This document shows positions 1 through 6,773 of a DNA stretch of 12,119 nucleotides, piece by piece (the stretch's first letter is position 1; each line of letters opens with the position of its first letter). This stretch comes from an uncultured Ellagibacter sp. Lineage in GTDB: Bacteria > Actinomycetota > Coriobacteriia > Coriobacteriales > Eggerthellaceae. The stretch spans positions 1 to 12,119 of the forward strand of contig CAKTSW010000016.1 in NCBI GenBank assembly GCA_934613165.1, written 5' to 3'. A program made the position numbers and the translations under genes. A model generated the notes under the pieces. The model was not told where the DNA came from and did no database searches. It worked only from the letters and a program-made list of their open reading frames with translations.

Positions 1-161
1 ATCGCATAGAGCGCCGCGATCACCGCCACGTTGGCGAGCCCGAGCTTCACGCCCGGCAACGCGATGGGAAGGGGAATCATCGTCTCGAGGTAGCTTAAAA
101 CGAGCGCGCACGCGGCCAGAAGCGACGTGCGGGCCAGGCGCATGGCCGACGCGTGGTCCAC
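1..161 (-). CDS. Gx transporter family / heptaprenyl diphosphate synthase component I-like membrane protein (partial, N-terminus only)
   Basis: Only the first 53 codons are present; the gene continues beyond the left edge. The visible protein reads as a hydrophobic N-terminus with the conserved stretch LETMIPLPIALPGVKLGLAN, near residues 26-45. This stretch is typical of the Hpre_diP_synt_I/Gx transporter family (Pfam PF07456), small integral membrane proteins resembling ECF substrate-binding components. A GTG start at 161 is chosen because it sits 4 bp after the stop of the NusG-II gene with a GGG-rich site just upstream; an in-frame ATG at 143 is the alternative. Members of this family often sit beside NusG-domain-II, ApbE and FMN-binding genes, as here, including in flavin-based extracellular electron transfer loci. 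The transported substrate is unknown. Despite the old name, an enzymatic role in prenyl synthesis is not implied by the sequence. Confidence 0.85.
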   Translation of the reverse strand, partial: MDHASAMRLARTSLLAACALVLSYLETMIPLPIALPGVKLGLANVAVIAALYA

Positions 162-165
162 GGCC

Positions 166-591
166 CTACGACCCCATCACGTCGTAGCCGGACGAAGCCC
201 CCTCGCCCGCCGAAGCGTCGACGACGGTAACGACCAGTTTGTGAGGCAGGCAGATAATCTGCTGGCCGGCCTGGGAAACCTTCCCCTGATGCACGCAATC
301 GAGATTCGGGCAATCGGCCTCGACCACGGAAACGCTCCCGTTCGACACCTCGATCACGTTGACGCCCTCGCTCGAATCCACACGAAGCGTCGCATCGACG
401 GAAAGCGGCAGCTCGTAGGTCTTGCCGTCGGCGTCGGTCACCTGAGCGACAAGGCCGCCCTGCGCGCCCGCGGCCGCACCGAACGCGTTCGTCGCGATAA
501 CGGCGGCAAGCGCCACGGTGGCGATCCCCACTGCCAAGATCACGTTGAGATAGCTTGCGGGCTTTTTCGATTGCTGCACGCGCACCGTCAT
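166..591 (-). CDS. NusG domain II-containing membrane-anchored protein
   Basis: This 141-residue protein has one N-terminal transmembrane segment (about residues 15-38) followed by a NusG domain II (Pfam PF07009). The diagnostic pattern is visible: G-S-V-S-V-V-E-A-D-C-P-N-L-D-C-V (Cys94, Cys99), then H-Q-G, then GQQIICLPHKLVV with Cys114. This is a stand-alone domain outside the membrane, not the transcription factor NusG, which has a NGN and a KOW domain that are missing here. The family is repeatedly linked with the Gx transporter gene and with ApbE/FMN-binding genes; its biochemical role is not established. The gene starts 14 bp after the apbE stop with an AAGGGA ribosome site and is followed 4 bp later by the Gx transporter gene, so all three are probably co-transcribed. 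The three cysteines could form a disulfide or bind a cofactor; that is inference. Confidence 0.88.
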   Translation of the reverse strand: MTVRVQQSKKPASYLNVILAVGIATVALAAVIATNAFGAAAGAQGGLVAQVTDADGKTYELPLSVDATLRVDSSEGVNVIEVSNGSVSVVEADCPNLDCVHQGKVSQAGQQIICLPHKLVVTVVDASAGEGASSGYDVMGS

Positions 592-605
592 CTTCTCATC
601 CCTTC

Positions 606-1769
606 TTAAGCCTTGACCAGCTGGAACGCCGATCCCGAAGATACCGTCGCCACATCGTCCCCGTCGACGAGCACCGCCTCGAAGCGCCCGTCGGCGTTCA
701 CCAGATCGAGCGCGGCGTCGCGCCCCATGAGGAACAGGATAGTGGAATACGCGTCGCCGTCGATCGATCGGTCCGACTTGATCGACGCGCTCGCCAGGTC
801 GGTCCGTACCGGGTAGCCGGTCTTCGGGTCGAGGATGTGGTAGTAGAGCACGCCGTCCTGCGTGAAGCTGCGCTCGTAGAGGCCGCTCGTGACGAGCGAG
901 GCGTCCTCGGCGGGAATGCTCGCGATGACGTCGTTCGCTTCGCCATTAGGGTCCTGAACGCCGACGTTCCACTCGTCGCCGTCGAAGCTCTTCCCCATGA
1001 CGTACACGTTGCCGCCGAGCGAAAGAGAGGCCTGGCTGCACCCGCCCTCACGGAGCATCCGCACCAAGTCGTCGGTGATGTAGCCCTTGGCGATGCCGCC
1101 CAGATCGAGCGCGGCCAGGGGGTCGGAAAGCGTGACCACACACCCGTCGACCGAGACGTTTTTCCAGTTCACATGCGGAAGGGCGGCGGCGATTTCCCCA
1201 TCTTCGGGCTTAACGCCCTCCGTGAAGTCCCAAAGGCTCGACACGGCGCCGATGGTGATGTCAAAAAGCCCGTCCGAGGCCGCCGCGTACTCAAGCGCCG
1301 CCGAGATGACCTCGGCCGTTTCGGGCGCCACCTCGACCGGAGAGCCCGCCGCGTGGTTGATGTTCCAGACGTCGCTTCCCTCGACGGTACGGGAAAGCTT
1401 GCCCTCGAAGTAGTTGCACCGATCGACGAGCTTTTGCATGAGCTCGGGCGAGCAGAGCGCCGAAAGCTGCACCACCGTGTCGAAGACGAAGATCGTGCGC
1501 GACTGCACCTGGTCGGCCGCAGACGCAGACGCATCCGCCGCGGCGTCTTTGCCGCCCTCGGACGACGAGGCGTCGCCTCCCTGAGACGACTCTCCCCGGG
1601 AGCACCCGAGAAGCGACGCGGCCGCGGCGAGCGAAAGCATGCAGAATCCCCGGCGTGTCATGGCGAGGCGCCGGGCAAAAGCCCCGTTGGAAGCGCCATG
1701 CGCGCCATCGCGCCCCGCGTGACCCCCGTCGCGAGCGTTGATGATTATGCGTTCTTGCCTTTCCAACAT
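606..1769 (-). CDS. apbE: FAD:protein FMN transferase (ApbE), lipoprotein
   Basis: ApbE uses FAD to attach FMN covalently to a Thr (or Ser) of FMN-binding domains outside the cytoplasmic membrane, with Mg2+. Its likely substrates here are the two FMN-binding proteins encoded just upstream. From ATG 1769 the protein has 387 residues. A TRRGFCM motif (38-44) resembles a twin-arginine signal and leads into a hydrophobic stretch and a lipobox ending at Cys56 (S-L-L-G-C). Then come a Ser/Asp/Ala-rich linker (58-90) and the ApbE fold: FDTVVQL (96-102), LWDF (179-182), DLGGIAKG (222-229), GGNV (252-255), HILDPKTG (311-318) and GDAYST (338-343), the last supplying metal and catalytic ligands. ATG 1769 has a good AGGGG site and lies 8 bp after the previous stop. 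ATG 1661 (351 residues, starting MTRRGFC) gives a more ordinary signal peptide and cannot be excluded. Confidence 0.93.
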   Translation of the reverse strand: MLERQERIIINARDGGHAGRDGAHGASNGAFARRLAMTRRGFCMLSLAAAASLLGCSRGESSQGGDASSSEGGKDAAADASASAADQVQSRTIFVFDTVVQLSALCSPELMQKLVDRCNYFEGKLSRTVEGSDVWNINHAAGSPVEVAPETAEVISAALEYAAASDGLFDITIGAVSSLWDFTEGVKPEDGEIAAALPHVNWKNVSVDGCVVTLSDPLAALDLGGIAKGYITDDLVRMLREGGCSQASLSLGGNVYVMGKSFDGDEWNVGVQDPNGEANDVIASIPAEDASLVTSGLYERSFTQDGVLYYHILDPKTGYPVRTDLASASIKSDRSIDGDAYSTILFLMGRDAALDLVNADGRFEAVLVDGDDVATVSSGSAFQLVKA

Positions 1770-1777
1770 CGCAACCC

Positions 1778-2632
1778 CTAAAGAAACGCCCAGCAAAGCG
1801 CCGCGAGCACGGCGGCCTTGACCAACGCGACGACGATTTCCGTGCCGCGGACGAACCGCGGCGAGCGCACAATCCCGACGTTGCCCGCAGGGCAGCCGTC
1901 CGCGCAGCGCCCGCACGCGATGCACTCGCCCGAAAGGAACTCGTCAGGGTCGGGAGGCACGGCAACCGGGCATGAGCGCTTGCACTTGTCGCATTTCGCA
2001 AGGCACAACGTGCGGTCGCGGCGGAACGCCGAGAACGGCAGCACCGGCAAAAGCGAGAGCAGGGCACCGAGCGGGCAGAGGAACTGGCAGAAGAACCGCT
2101 CGACGAACAGCATGCCCACGGCGATGAGCGCGAGCAGCGCGCCGCCCGCAGCCGCCACGCCGCCCACGTTCCCCGCGCGAAGGGACGCGAACGCCGTCCA
2201 GGGGCTCCAATCGGAAACGCCGTCCCACGCGCCGGCGAAGCACAGCGCGCAGATAGCCGCAAGGATCACGTACTTCAGCCCCTGGAGCGCGCGATGCACG
2301 CGTGGAGGGAACGGGCGCGCGGGCACGTGAAGCTTTTTCCGCACGGGAGCGAACAACAGGAACAGCACGTCGCCGAGCGTTCCGAACGCGCATGCGTAAC
2401 CGCAGAAGAACCGGCCCGCGACGACGGTATAGGCCGCAAGCACCGCCAGAAAAGCGACGAACCCCGAGAAAGGTACCGGCTGCATAAGCCCGATCTGGGT
2501 GAATACGGCCTTCACGCCGTTTTCGGCAGCGCTGAACGCGGCAGGGAACAGCAGGAAGAACGCGACTTGCACGGCCAAGCGAACGCCGCGACCCGCCCGG
2601 AGCCGACGGGCTTGCGCAGATTGTTTCGCCAT
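1778..2632 (-). CDS. NapH/NosR-type polytopic 4Fe-4S membrane protein
   Basis: This 284-residue integral membrane iron-sulfur protein belongs to the NapH/NosR/CcoG-like group (4Fe-4S_5-type). Hydrophobic segments are visible at about 19-35, 56-75, 120-137, 160-178 and 264-283. Two membrane-edge motifs of the C-x3-C type occur: FCGYACAFG (Cys77, Cys81) and FCQFLCPLG (Cys182, Cys186). These are followed by two ferredoxin motifs: C210-x3-C214-x2-C217-x3-C221 and C237-x2-C240-x2-C243-x3-C247, the latter bacterial-ferredoxin-like, so two [4Fe-4S] clusters are expected. In NosR, NapH and RnfG-linked systems such proteins pass electrons between the membrane quinol pool or cytoplasm and FMN domains outside. 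The ATG at 2632 is one base after the stop of the single-FMN protein, suggesting translational coupling. Its direct physical partner is therefore probably that FMN protein. The electron donor is not shown by the sequence. Confidence 0.88.
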   Translation of the reverse strand: MAKQSAQARRLRAGRGVRLAVQVAFFLLFPAAFSAAENGVKAVFTQIGLMQPVPFSGFVAFLAVLAAYTVVAGRFFCGYACAFGTLGDVLFLLFAPVRKKLHVPARPFPPRVHRALQGLKYVILAAICALCFAGAWDGVSDWSPWTAFASLRAGNVGGVAAAGGALLALIAVGMLFVERFFCQFLCPLGALLSLLPVLPFSAFRRDRTLCLAKCDKCKRSCPVAVPPDPDEFLSGECIACGRCADGCPAGNVGIVRSPRFVRGTEIVVALVKAAVLAALCWAFL

Positions 2633-2633
2633 G

Positions 2634-3074
2634 CTAGTTCCCGCCTTCCTTGAGCGCTTCGACGCAACCGTTGATGATGCCGGCGGAAGAGAACGTCGCG
2701 CCCGTGACCGTGTCGACGTTGGGCGTCTGCTCCTCGACGATGCGGTCGGTAAGCGCGATGGCCTGCGCAAGGTACGGCGCGTCCTCGCCCGGCGCGTCGA
2801 CAACCTCGACCTGCGTGATATAGCCGCCTTCCACCGTGACCTCGACCGTGACAGGGCCGCCGTACCCCTGCGCGGTGCCCGTGAACGTGCCGTCGTTTAC
2901 ATAGGGTCCTAGGGTTTCCGCACGCTCGGCGGCGAGCATTTCCTGGCGCGCGACGGCGTCGGCTTCGTTGCGGTCGGCCATCCATAGGCTGAACCCCGCG
3001 ACAAGACACGTCACCAGAACGGCGTTCGCGGCCTTGGCGATGAAGTTCCGTTTTCGAACGAGCAGGCTAGCCAC
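2634..3074 (-). CDS. Membrane-anchored FMN-binding domain protein (single domain)
   Basis: The protein of 146 residues has a basic N-terminus, one transmembrane helix (about 13-33), and an FMN-binding domain (PF04205) over about 58-142. The domain opens with Y-V-N-D-G-T-F-T-G-T-A-Q-G-Y. It ends with the flavinylation motif DTVTGATFSS (121-130), in which Thr127 is the expected site of phosphoester-linked FMN added by ApbE. The start is taken as GTG 3074. It overlaps the stop of the upstream gene in GTGGCTAG (8 bp) and has an AAGG site upstream; no ATG exists in a sensible position, and a longer reading would run through the conserved upstream gene. The topology resembles RnfG and NqrC (an N-terminal anchor and an extracytoplasmic flavin). 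Next to the Fe-S membrane protein, it likely accepts electrons from it. No acceptor is apparent. Confidence 0.88.
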   Translation of the reverse strand: MASLLVRKRNFIAKAANAVLVTCLVAGFSLWMADRNEADAVARQEMLAAERAETLGPYVNDGTFTGTAQGYGGPVTVEVTVEGGYITQVEVVDAPGEDAPYLAQAIALTDRIVEEQTPNVDTVTGATFSSAGIINGCVEALKEGGN

Positions 3075-4383
3075 GCAGGGCCGCCTTTTCGGAAGGGCCC
3101 GATGCGGGCAAAGCCGCATCGTCCTCCTTGCCCTGTGCGCTTGAAGGCTCCTCGGCGCCCGACGGGGAACCGTCCGGAGACGAGGCCGCATCGGACATGT
3201 CGGCCGCATCGTCCTTCTTGCTGGAAACAACAGCGTCAACAGGTGTTTTGCCTTGGTCGGGCGCCTCGTCTTTCCCCGAGCCGCCGTCGCCCTCCTCGGC
3301 GCCGGAAGACGCCTGCGCCTGCTTTTCCGCTTCCTTGGCCGATTGCGCAAGCGCGTCGTCGACGGCATCGAGGATGCCCATCGAGGAGAACGTCGCGCCC
3401 GTGACCGTGTCGACCTTGGTCGTCTGCTTGTCGATCACCTCGGGCAAAAGCGCCGTCGCCTTGCTGAAGTACTTCGCGTCGTCGTCTTGCGAGACGATTT
3501 CGAGCGTTTCGATCTTGCCGTCCTTCACCGTTACCGCGACCTCGATCGTGCTCTTGTACCCGAAGCCCTTGCCGGTGAACGTGCCGTCCGCGTACCCATG
3601 GCCGGGCTTTTCGTCGGAATCGACGTCGTCGGTGCCGGAAGGCTCATCGGCACCGGAAGGGTTCTCCGGCCGCGCGGGCAAAGTGCCCTGAGAAGAGCCG
3701 CCTTCCTCCCCTGCGGGAGACACGACCACGTCGTCGGCGGAAACGACGCCGCCCGACGCGGAGGAAAGCGCGTTCGCGATGGCGACCAGGATGCCGCGCG
3801 AGGAATACGTCGCGCCCGACACCGCGTCGACCTCCATCGACTGGCTCGACACCACCGACGAGATCACGCCGCGCGCGTTCGAGAAGTACGGCTCGTCGTC
3901 GCCTTCCGACACGACCTCGACCGAGGCGATTCTGCCACCCGAAACCGTCACGCGAACCGTGATCGTGCTGCGATACCCCTGCCCGGAGCCGGTGTACACG
4001 CCGTCTTTCAAGTGCGACGTGTCGACGCCGTAGTCCGCCTTGCTGTACACGGGCGCCGAGGCCGCCTCTTCGGCGGCAACGTCGCTCGCCTTTTCGGACG
4101 TGACCTCGACCGTTTCGAGCTCGACGGCGTCGGCGCGTTCGGGCTGCGCGAGCGAGGCCGCATCGAACGTGAAGGGCTGGTAGTTCCCCACCGTGAGCGC
4201 AATCGTCACGCCAACCGCCACCGACGGGAGAAGAAAGCTCGCGCCGGCCGCTTTCCCCGCCTTGCCGAAACGCGAGGTTCCTTGCGAACTTGCCTCATTG
4301 CCGGGGGCGCCTTCCCGCGCGCCGCTCGGCGCCGTTGGTTTGTCGGTTGCGTTCATCTTCTCGTTCTCGTTCTCGCTTCGCAT
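3067..4383 (-). CDS. Membrane-anchored protein with two tandem FMN-binding domains
   Basis: This 438-residue protein has a hydrophilic N-terminal 45 residues, one transmembrane helix (about 48-66), then two FMN-binding domains (PF04205). Domain 1 spans about 127-207, from DGVYTGSGQGY to DAVSGATYSS, with predicted flavin site Thr192. Domain 2 spans about 266-346, from DGTFTGKGFGY to DTVTGATFSS, with predicted flavin site Thr331. A Pro/Gly/Ser/Asp/Glu linker (about 211-262) joins them, and the last 95 residues are a low-complexity acidic, Ser-rich tail without a sorting motif. The start at ATG 4383 has an AAGGAG site six bases upstream. A tandem pair of FMN domains recalls the Listeria PplA lipoprotein of extracellular electron transfer, but here the anchor is a helix, not a lipid. 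Its probable role is as an outward flavin wire loaded by the ApbE of the same operon. The N-terminal half could instead serve another partner. Confidence 0.9.
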   Translation of the reverse strand: MRSENENEKMNATDKPTAPSGAREGAPGNEASSQGTSRFGKAGKAAGASFLLPSVAVGVTIALTVGNYQPFTFDAASLAQPERADAVELETVEVTSEKASDVAAEEAASAPVYSKADYGVDTSHLKDGVYTGSGQGYRSTITVRVTVSGGRIASVEVVSEGDDEPYFSNARGVISSVVSSQSMEVDAVSGATYSSRGILVAIANALSSASGGVVSADDVVVSPAGEEGGSSQGTLPARPENPSGADEPSGTDDVDSDEKPGHGYADGTFTGKGFGYKSTIEVAVTVKDGKIETLEIVSQDDDAKYFSKATALLPEVIDKQTTKVDTVTGATFSSMGILDAVDDALAQSAKEAEKQAQASSGAEEGDGGSGKDEAPDQGKTPVDAVVSSKKDDAADMSDAASSPDGSPSGAEEPSSAQGKEDDAALPASGPSEKAALRG

Positions 4384-4413
4384 CTCGTCTCCTTGCCCGC
4401 GTCGAAACGCAGG

Positions 4414-4445
4414 GCGCAGCGGGGCGCCGAAGCACCCCGCTGCGC
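4414..4445 (-). terminator. Strong hairpin between the SLH protein gene and the FMN-protein gene
   Basis: An 11-bp perfect inverted repeat has arms at 4414-4424 and 4435-4445 and a 10-nt loop. On the minus strand it lies after the stop of the SLH gene (4493) and 31 bases before the FMN-protein start. The sequence after the stem is not a clean T-run (it continues CCCTGCGTTTCG), so it may terminate only partly, stabilise the 3' end of the SLH transcript, or act in the leader of the electron-transfer operon. Confidence 0.5.
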
Positions 4446-4492
4446 GTTCTCGCCGCCGCAGGCAAGAAAGCAGCCGCGACGGTGCATTGCCG

Positions 4493-6577
4493 TTATTTCA
4501 GAATCCCCTGCTCGAATGCCTTGTAGAGCACCTGGGCGCCACGTTCGCGCTTCACGGTCTCGCCAGGGCAGAGGCTCTTCGTGCCGTCGGCGTTGGTGTA
4601 GCCGCCGACGAGGCCCTTGCTGATGGCCCACGCCATGCCTTCCCGCGCCCACGGGCTCACCTGGGAGCCGTCGGTGAAGCCGTCGAGCACCGACACGTCG
4701 CTCGATTCGAACCCGTTCGGGTCGGCCAGGCGCGCGACGATGAGCACCATCTGCTCGAAGGAAAGGTCGTTTTCCGGCAGGAAGCTCGTCGAACCGTCGG
4801 CGTTCACCGAGCCGGAGATCACGTTGTTCGCGTAGGCCCAGTTCGCCGCCGCCGTGTAGAACGTGCCGTCGACGACGTCGGCCATGGGCGTTGCGTTCGT
4901 GGTGGCCGCCTGCACTTCTCCCGTGTAGGCCTTCGCCTCATCGGGGCACTGGTAGCGCCACAGGATGGTCGCAAGCTGGCCGCGGGTCATGCCGTCGCCC
5001 ACGCCGAAGAGCGTCGTGCCGGAATAGCCGCCGATAAGGCCCTTCTTCGCCGTGAAGTTCGCGGCCGGCTGGAACCAGTCGCCGTCGTTGATGTCGGAGA
5101 AGTAGCGCACCAGGTCGTCGATCGCGCCCTGCATGTGCTTGATCTGGCCCTTCGCCTCGGAGGTGGACACCGTGGAAGCGGAAAGCAGCGTTTCGGACTC
5201 ATCGAGCTCGGTCTTCAGGTTCGCCCAGCTCTTTTCGGTGTAGTCGGCCTGGTTCAGGCCCTTCGCCTCGTCGATCAGCGCCTGCAGGCTCGCCTTCACC
5301 TCGTCGGACGCGGGCGATTGATCGGCGATGTTGTCGGAGGTCGCCTGGAAGTCCCAGCTGTAGTCCTCGAAGCCCAGGGCATGCACCGTGATCGTCCAAT
5401 AGCCCGTCCCATCGTATCCGGACGGGATCTGGCAGCGAGCCGAATCCGTCAGGCCCAGCTGAATGCCGAGCGCCTTGTGCATCCAGTTGTCGGCCGCGAA
5501 CTTGGTGCCGAACGTGGCGACGGCCTTCGTGCGCGTGGCGTCGTTGCCGTAGTAGGTCCAGGTCGCCGTCTGCAGGGCGGCACCGAGCTCGCCGTAGTTC
5601 CCCGTAAGGTCGACCCGCATGAACTCGCCGTAGGCGCCCGTCGACGTTTCGTCCTCGCCCGCGGCCTCGGCGTTCTTCAGAAGCTTCGGCGTGACGTCGG
5701 CCTTTTTGAGCGCCTGGCCGGAAATGCCCGAGTCGGTGCCCGTCTGCGCCTTCGAGAAGGAGAAGGATCCGTCGGCCGCCTTCGTGGCGGTTTTCAACCC
5801 GTTGGTGTCGGCGTCGACGTCGGCCACGACGTCGTAGGCCTTGAGGTTCTTCTCGCCGTAGCCGCCGACGAGATCTTCGCCGTTGGCGGTGAAGCGGTAC
5901 GCCGCCTTGAACGCGTCGAGGTCGGAGGTCTTCACCTTGACCGGCACGTATTTCAAACCCTCGACCTCGTAATCGGAAAGCGTGTAGGTGACGCCGTCAA
6001 GCGTCGCCTTGCCGCGGTTCCAAGAAACCGCGGTGCCGTCAGTGGTGTAGAACGTCTTGCCGTCGTCGGACCAGTGCGACACGGAGAACTGCTTCTCGGT
6101 GCCGTCGTCGGCCTTCGCGTTGATGACGGCGGTGCACTGGTAGCTTCCACGATGCAGGCCGTGGTTCACCGTGGCACGCGTCACCACGTCGAAGCCGCCC
6201 TTGTCGTATTCGCCGTGAGAATCCTTCGTCGACGAAGACGAGGTGTCCGTCGCATGGTACACGCCTTCGGCAGCCCAATACTCTTCCCACGTCAGCGCGG
6301 CATAACCGTATGTGTAATCATCGGCGGCAAGGGCGTCCACGCCCTCGGAGGCGCTATACTGGGAAGCAGAGTCGGAAGCCTCTTCCGCACTCGCGTTCGG
6401 GGCAGCCGTTTCGATGTTGGTAGCAGAGAGACCGGCTGCCCCTTCGTCGTTGCCCGACGTTTGCGCAAGCGCGAGCGCCGGAGTAAGGGAAAGCGCGAGC
6501 GTCGCCGCGACCGCTCCCTTCGATACGGCAGCGCCCGCGTTCTGCAGCTGGCGCTTCACCGCGTTCCTTTCGTACAT
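4493..6577 (-). CDS. Secreted Tp47-like (TpN47 family) protein with FIVAR and three SLH repeats
   Basis: A 694-residue exported protein. It has a signal peptide with a likely cleavage after ALALA (residue 38) and a low-complexity region (40-85). A region of about 86-412 then strongly resembles Treponema pallidum 47-kDa lipoprotein Tp47 as I remember it: YGYAALTWEEYW (90-101), FDVVTRATVNHG (129-140), VEGLKYVPV (205-213), TNGLKT (258-263), YYGNDATRT (342-350), FGTKFAADNW (356-365), TGYWTITVHALGFED (391-405). Next come a FIVAR-type helical segment (about 422-490; YTEKSWANLKTEL) and three SLH repeats (about 491-550, 562-622, 632-694), which normally bind secondary cell-wall polymers. Tp47 was reported as a penicillin-binding carboxypeptidase without the usual serine motifs, but function in this protein is unproven. 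ATG 6577 has an AAAGGA site. A hairpin separates it from the FMN operon, so co-transcription is uncertain. It is probably a cell-wall-attached surface protein. Confidence 0.88.
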   Translation of the reverse strand: MYERNAVKRQLQNAGAAVSKGAVAATLALSLTPALALAQTSGNDEGAAGLSATNIETAAPNASAEEASDSASQYSASEGVDALAADDYTYGYAALTWEEYWAAEGVYHATDTSSSSTKDSHGEYDKGGFDVVTRATVNHGLHRGSYQCTAVINAKADDGTEKQFSVSHWSDDGKTFYTTDGTAVSWNRGKATLDGVTYTLSDYEVEGLKYVPVKVKTSDLDAFKAAYRFTANGEDLVGGYGEKNLKAYDVVADVDADTNGLKTATKAADGSFSFSKAQTGTDSGISGQALKKADVTPKLLKNAEAAGEDETSTGAYGEFMRVDLTGNYGELGAALQTATWTYYGNDATRTKAVATFGTKFAADNWMHKALGIQLGLTDSARCQIPSGYDGTGYWTITVHALGFEDYSWDFQATSDNIADQSPASDEVKASLQALIDEAKGLNQADYTEKSWANLKTELDESETLLSASTVSTSEAKGQIKHMQGAIDDLVRYFSDINDGDWFQPAANFTAKKGLIGGYSGTTLFGVGDGMTRGQLATILWRYQCPDEAKAYTGEVQAATTNATPMADVVDGTFYTAAANWAYANNVISGSVNADGSTSFLPENDLSFEQMVLIVARLADPNGFESSDVSVLDGFTDGSQVSPWAREGMAWAISKGLVGGYTNADGTKSLCPGETVKRERGAQVLYKAFEQGILK

Positions 6578-6599
6578 CCCGTTTCCTTTCTCGAAAGTT

Positions 6600-6695
6600 T
6601 GTTAAAGGTAACTCAAAGTGCAATGTTGCCATGGCTCACGAATGTTTACCAAAGATTACATTTTATGGACACAATTCAGGTACGAGACTGACCAC
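6600..6695 (-). promoter_or_regulatory. Probable promoter region of the SLH/Tp47-like gene
   Basis: This is the only clearly AT-rich island in a GC-rich window, lying directly upstream of the SLH gene and downstream of a terminator, where a promoter is expected. On the minus strand it includes CCATAAAATGTAATC, which holds a -10-like TAAAAT, but I cannot pair it with a convincing -35 box at normal spacing. Imperfect facing copies of GGTAAC (6607-6612) and GTTTACC (6644-6650) occur within it and could be an operator; this is weak. Confidence 0.35.
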
Positions 6696-6773
6696 TTCGC
6701 GACCTGCGGCTATGCCTGCTTGCGAATAGTTGAAGCACCCGACAGAGGCCCCGCTGCGAGCGCAAGCCACCGG

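Noticed and set aside
1291-2262. Minus-strand open frame (323 codons) bridging apbE and the Fe-S gene
   Set aside because: It is out of frame with both real genes and is Arg/Ser/Ala-rich without recognisable motifs.
6224-6240. SxxK-like tetrad (S115-S-T-K118) in the Tp47-like protein as a penicillin-binding serine motif
   Set aside because: It lies in a Ser-rich low-complexity stretch without the partner SxN and KTG motifs, and Tp47 itself is not a classical serine enzyme, so it is probably chance.
4193-6691. Very long plus-strand open frame (832 codons) opposite the Tp47-like gene
   Set aside because: It is antisense to a gene with a signal peptide, SLH repeats and Tp47 motifs; the translation is Arg/His/Val-rich with no domain, as expected of shadow frames in GC-rich DNA.
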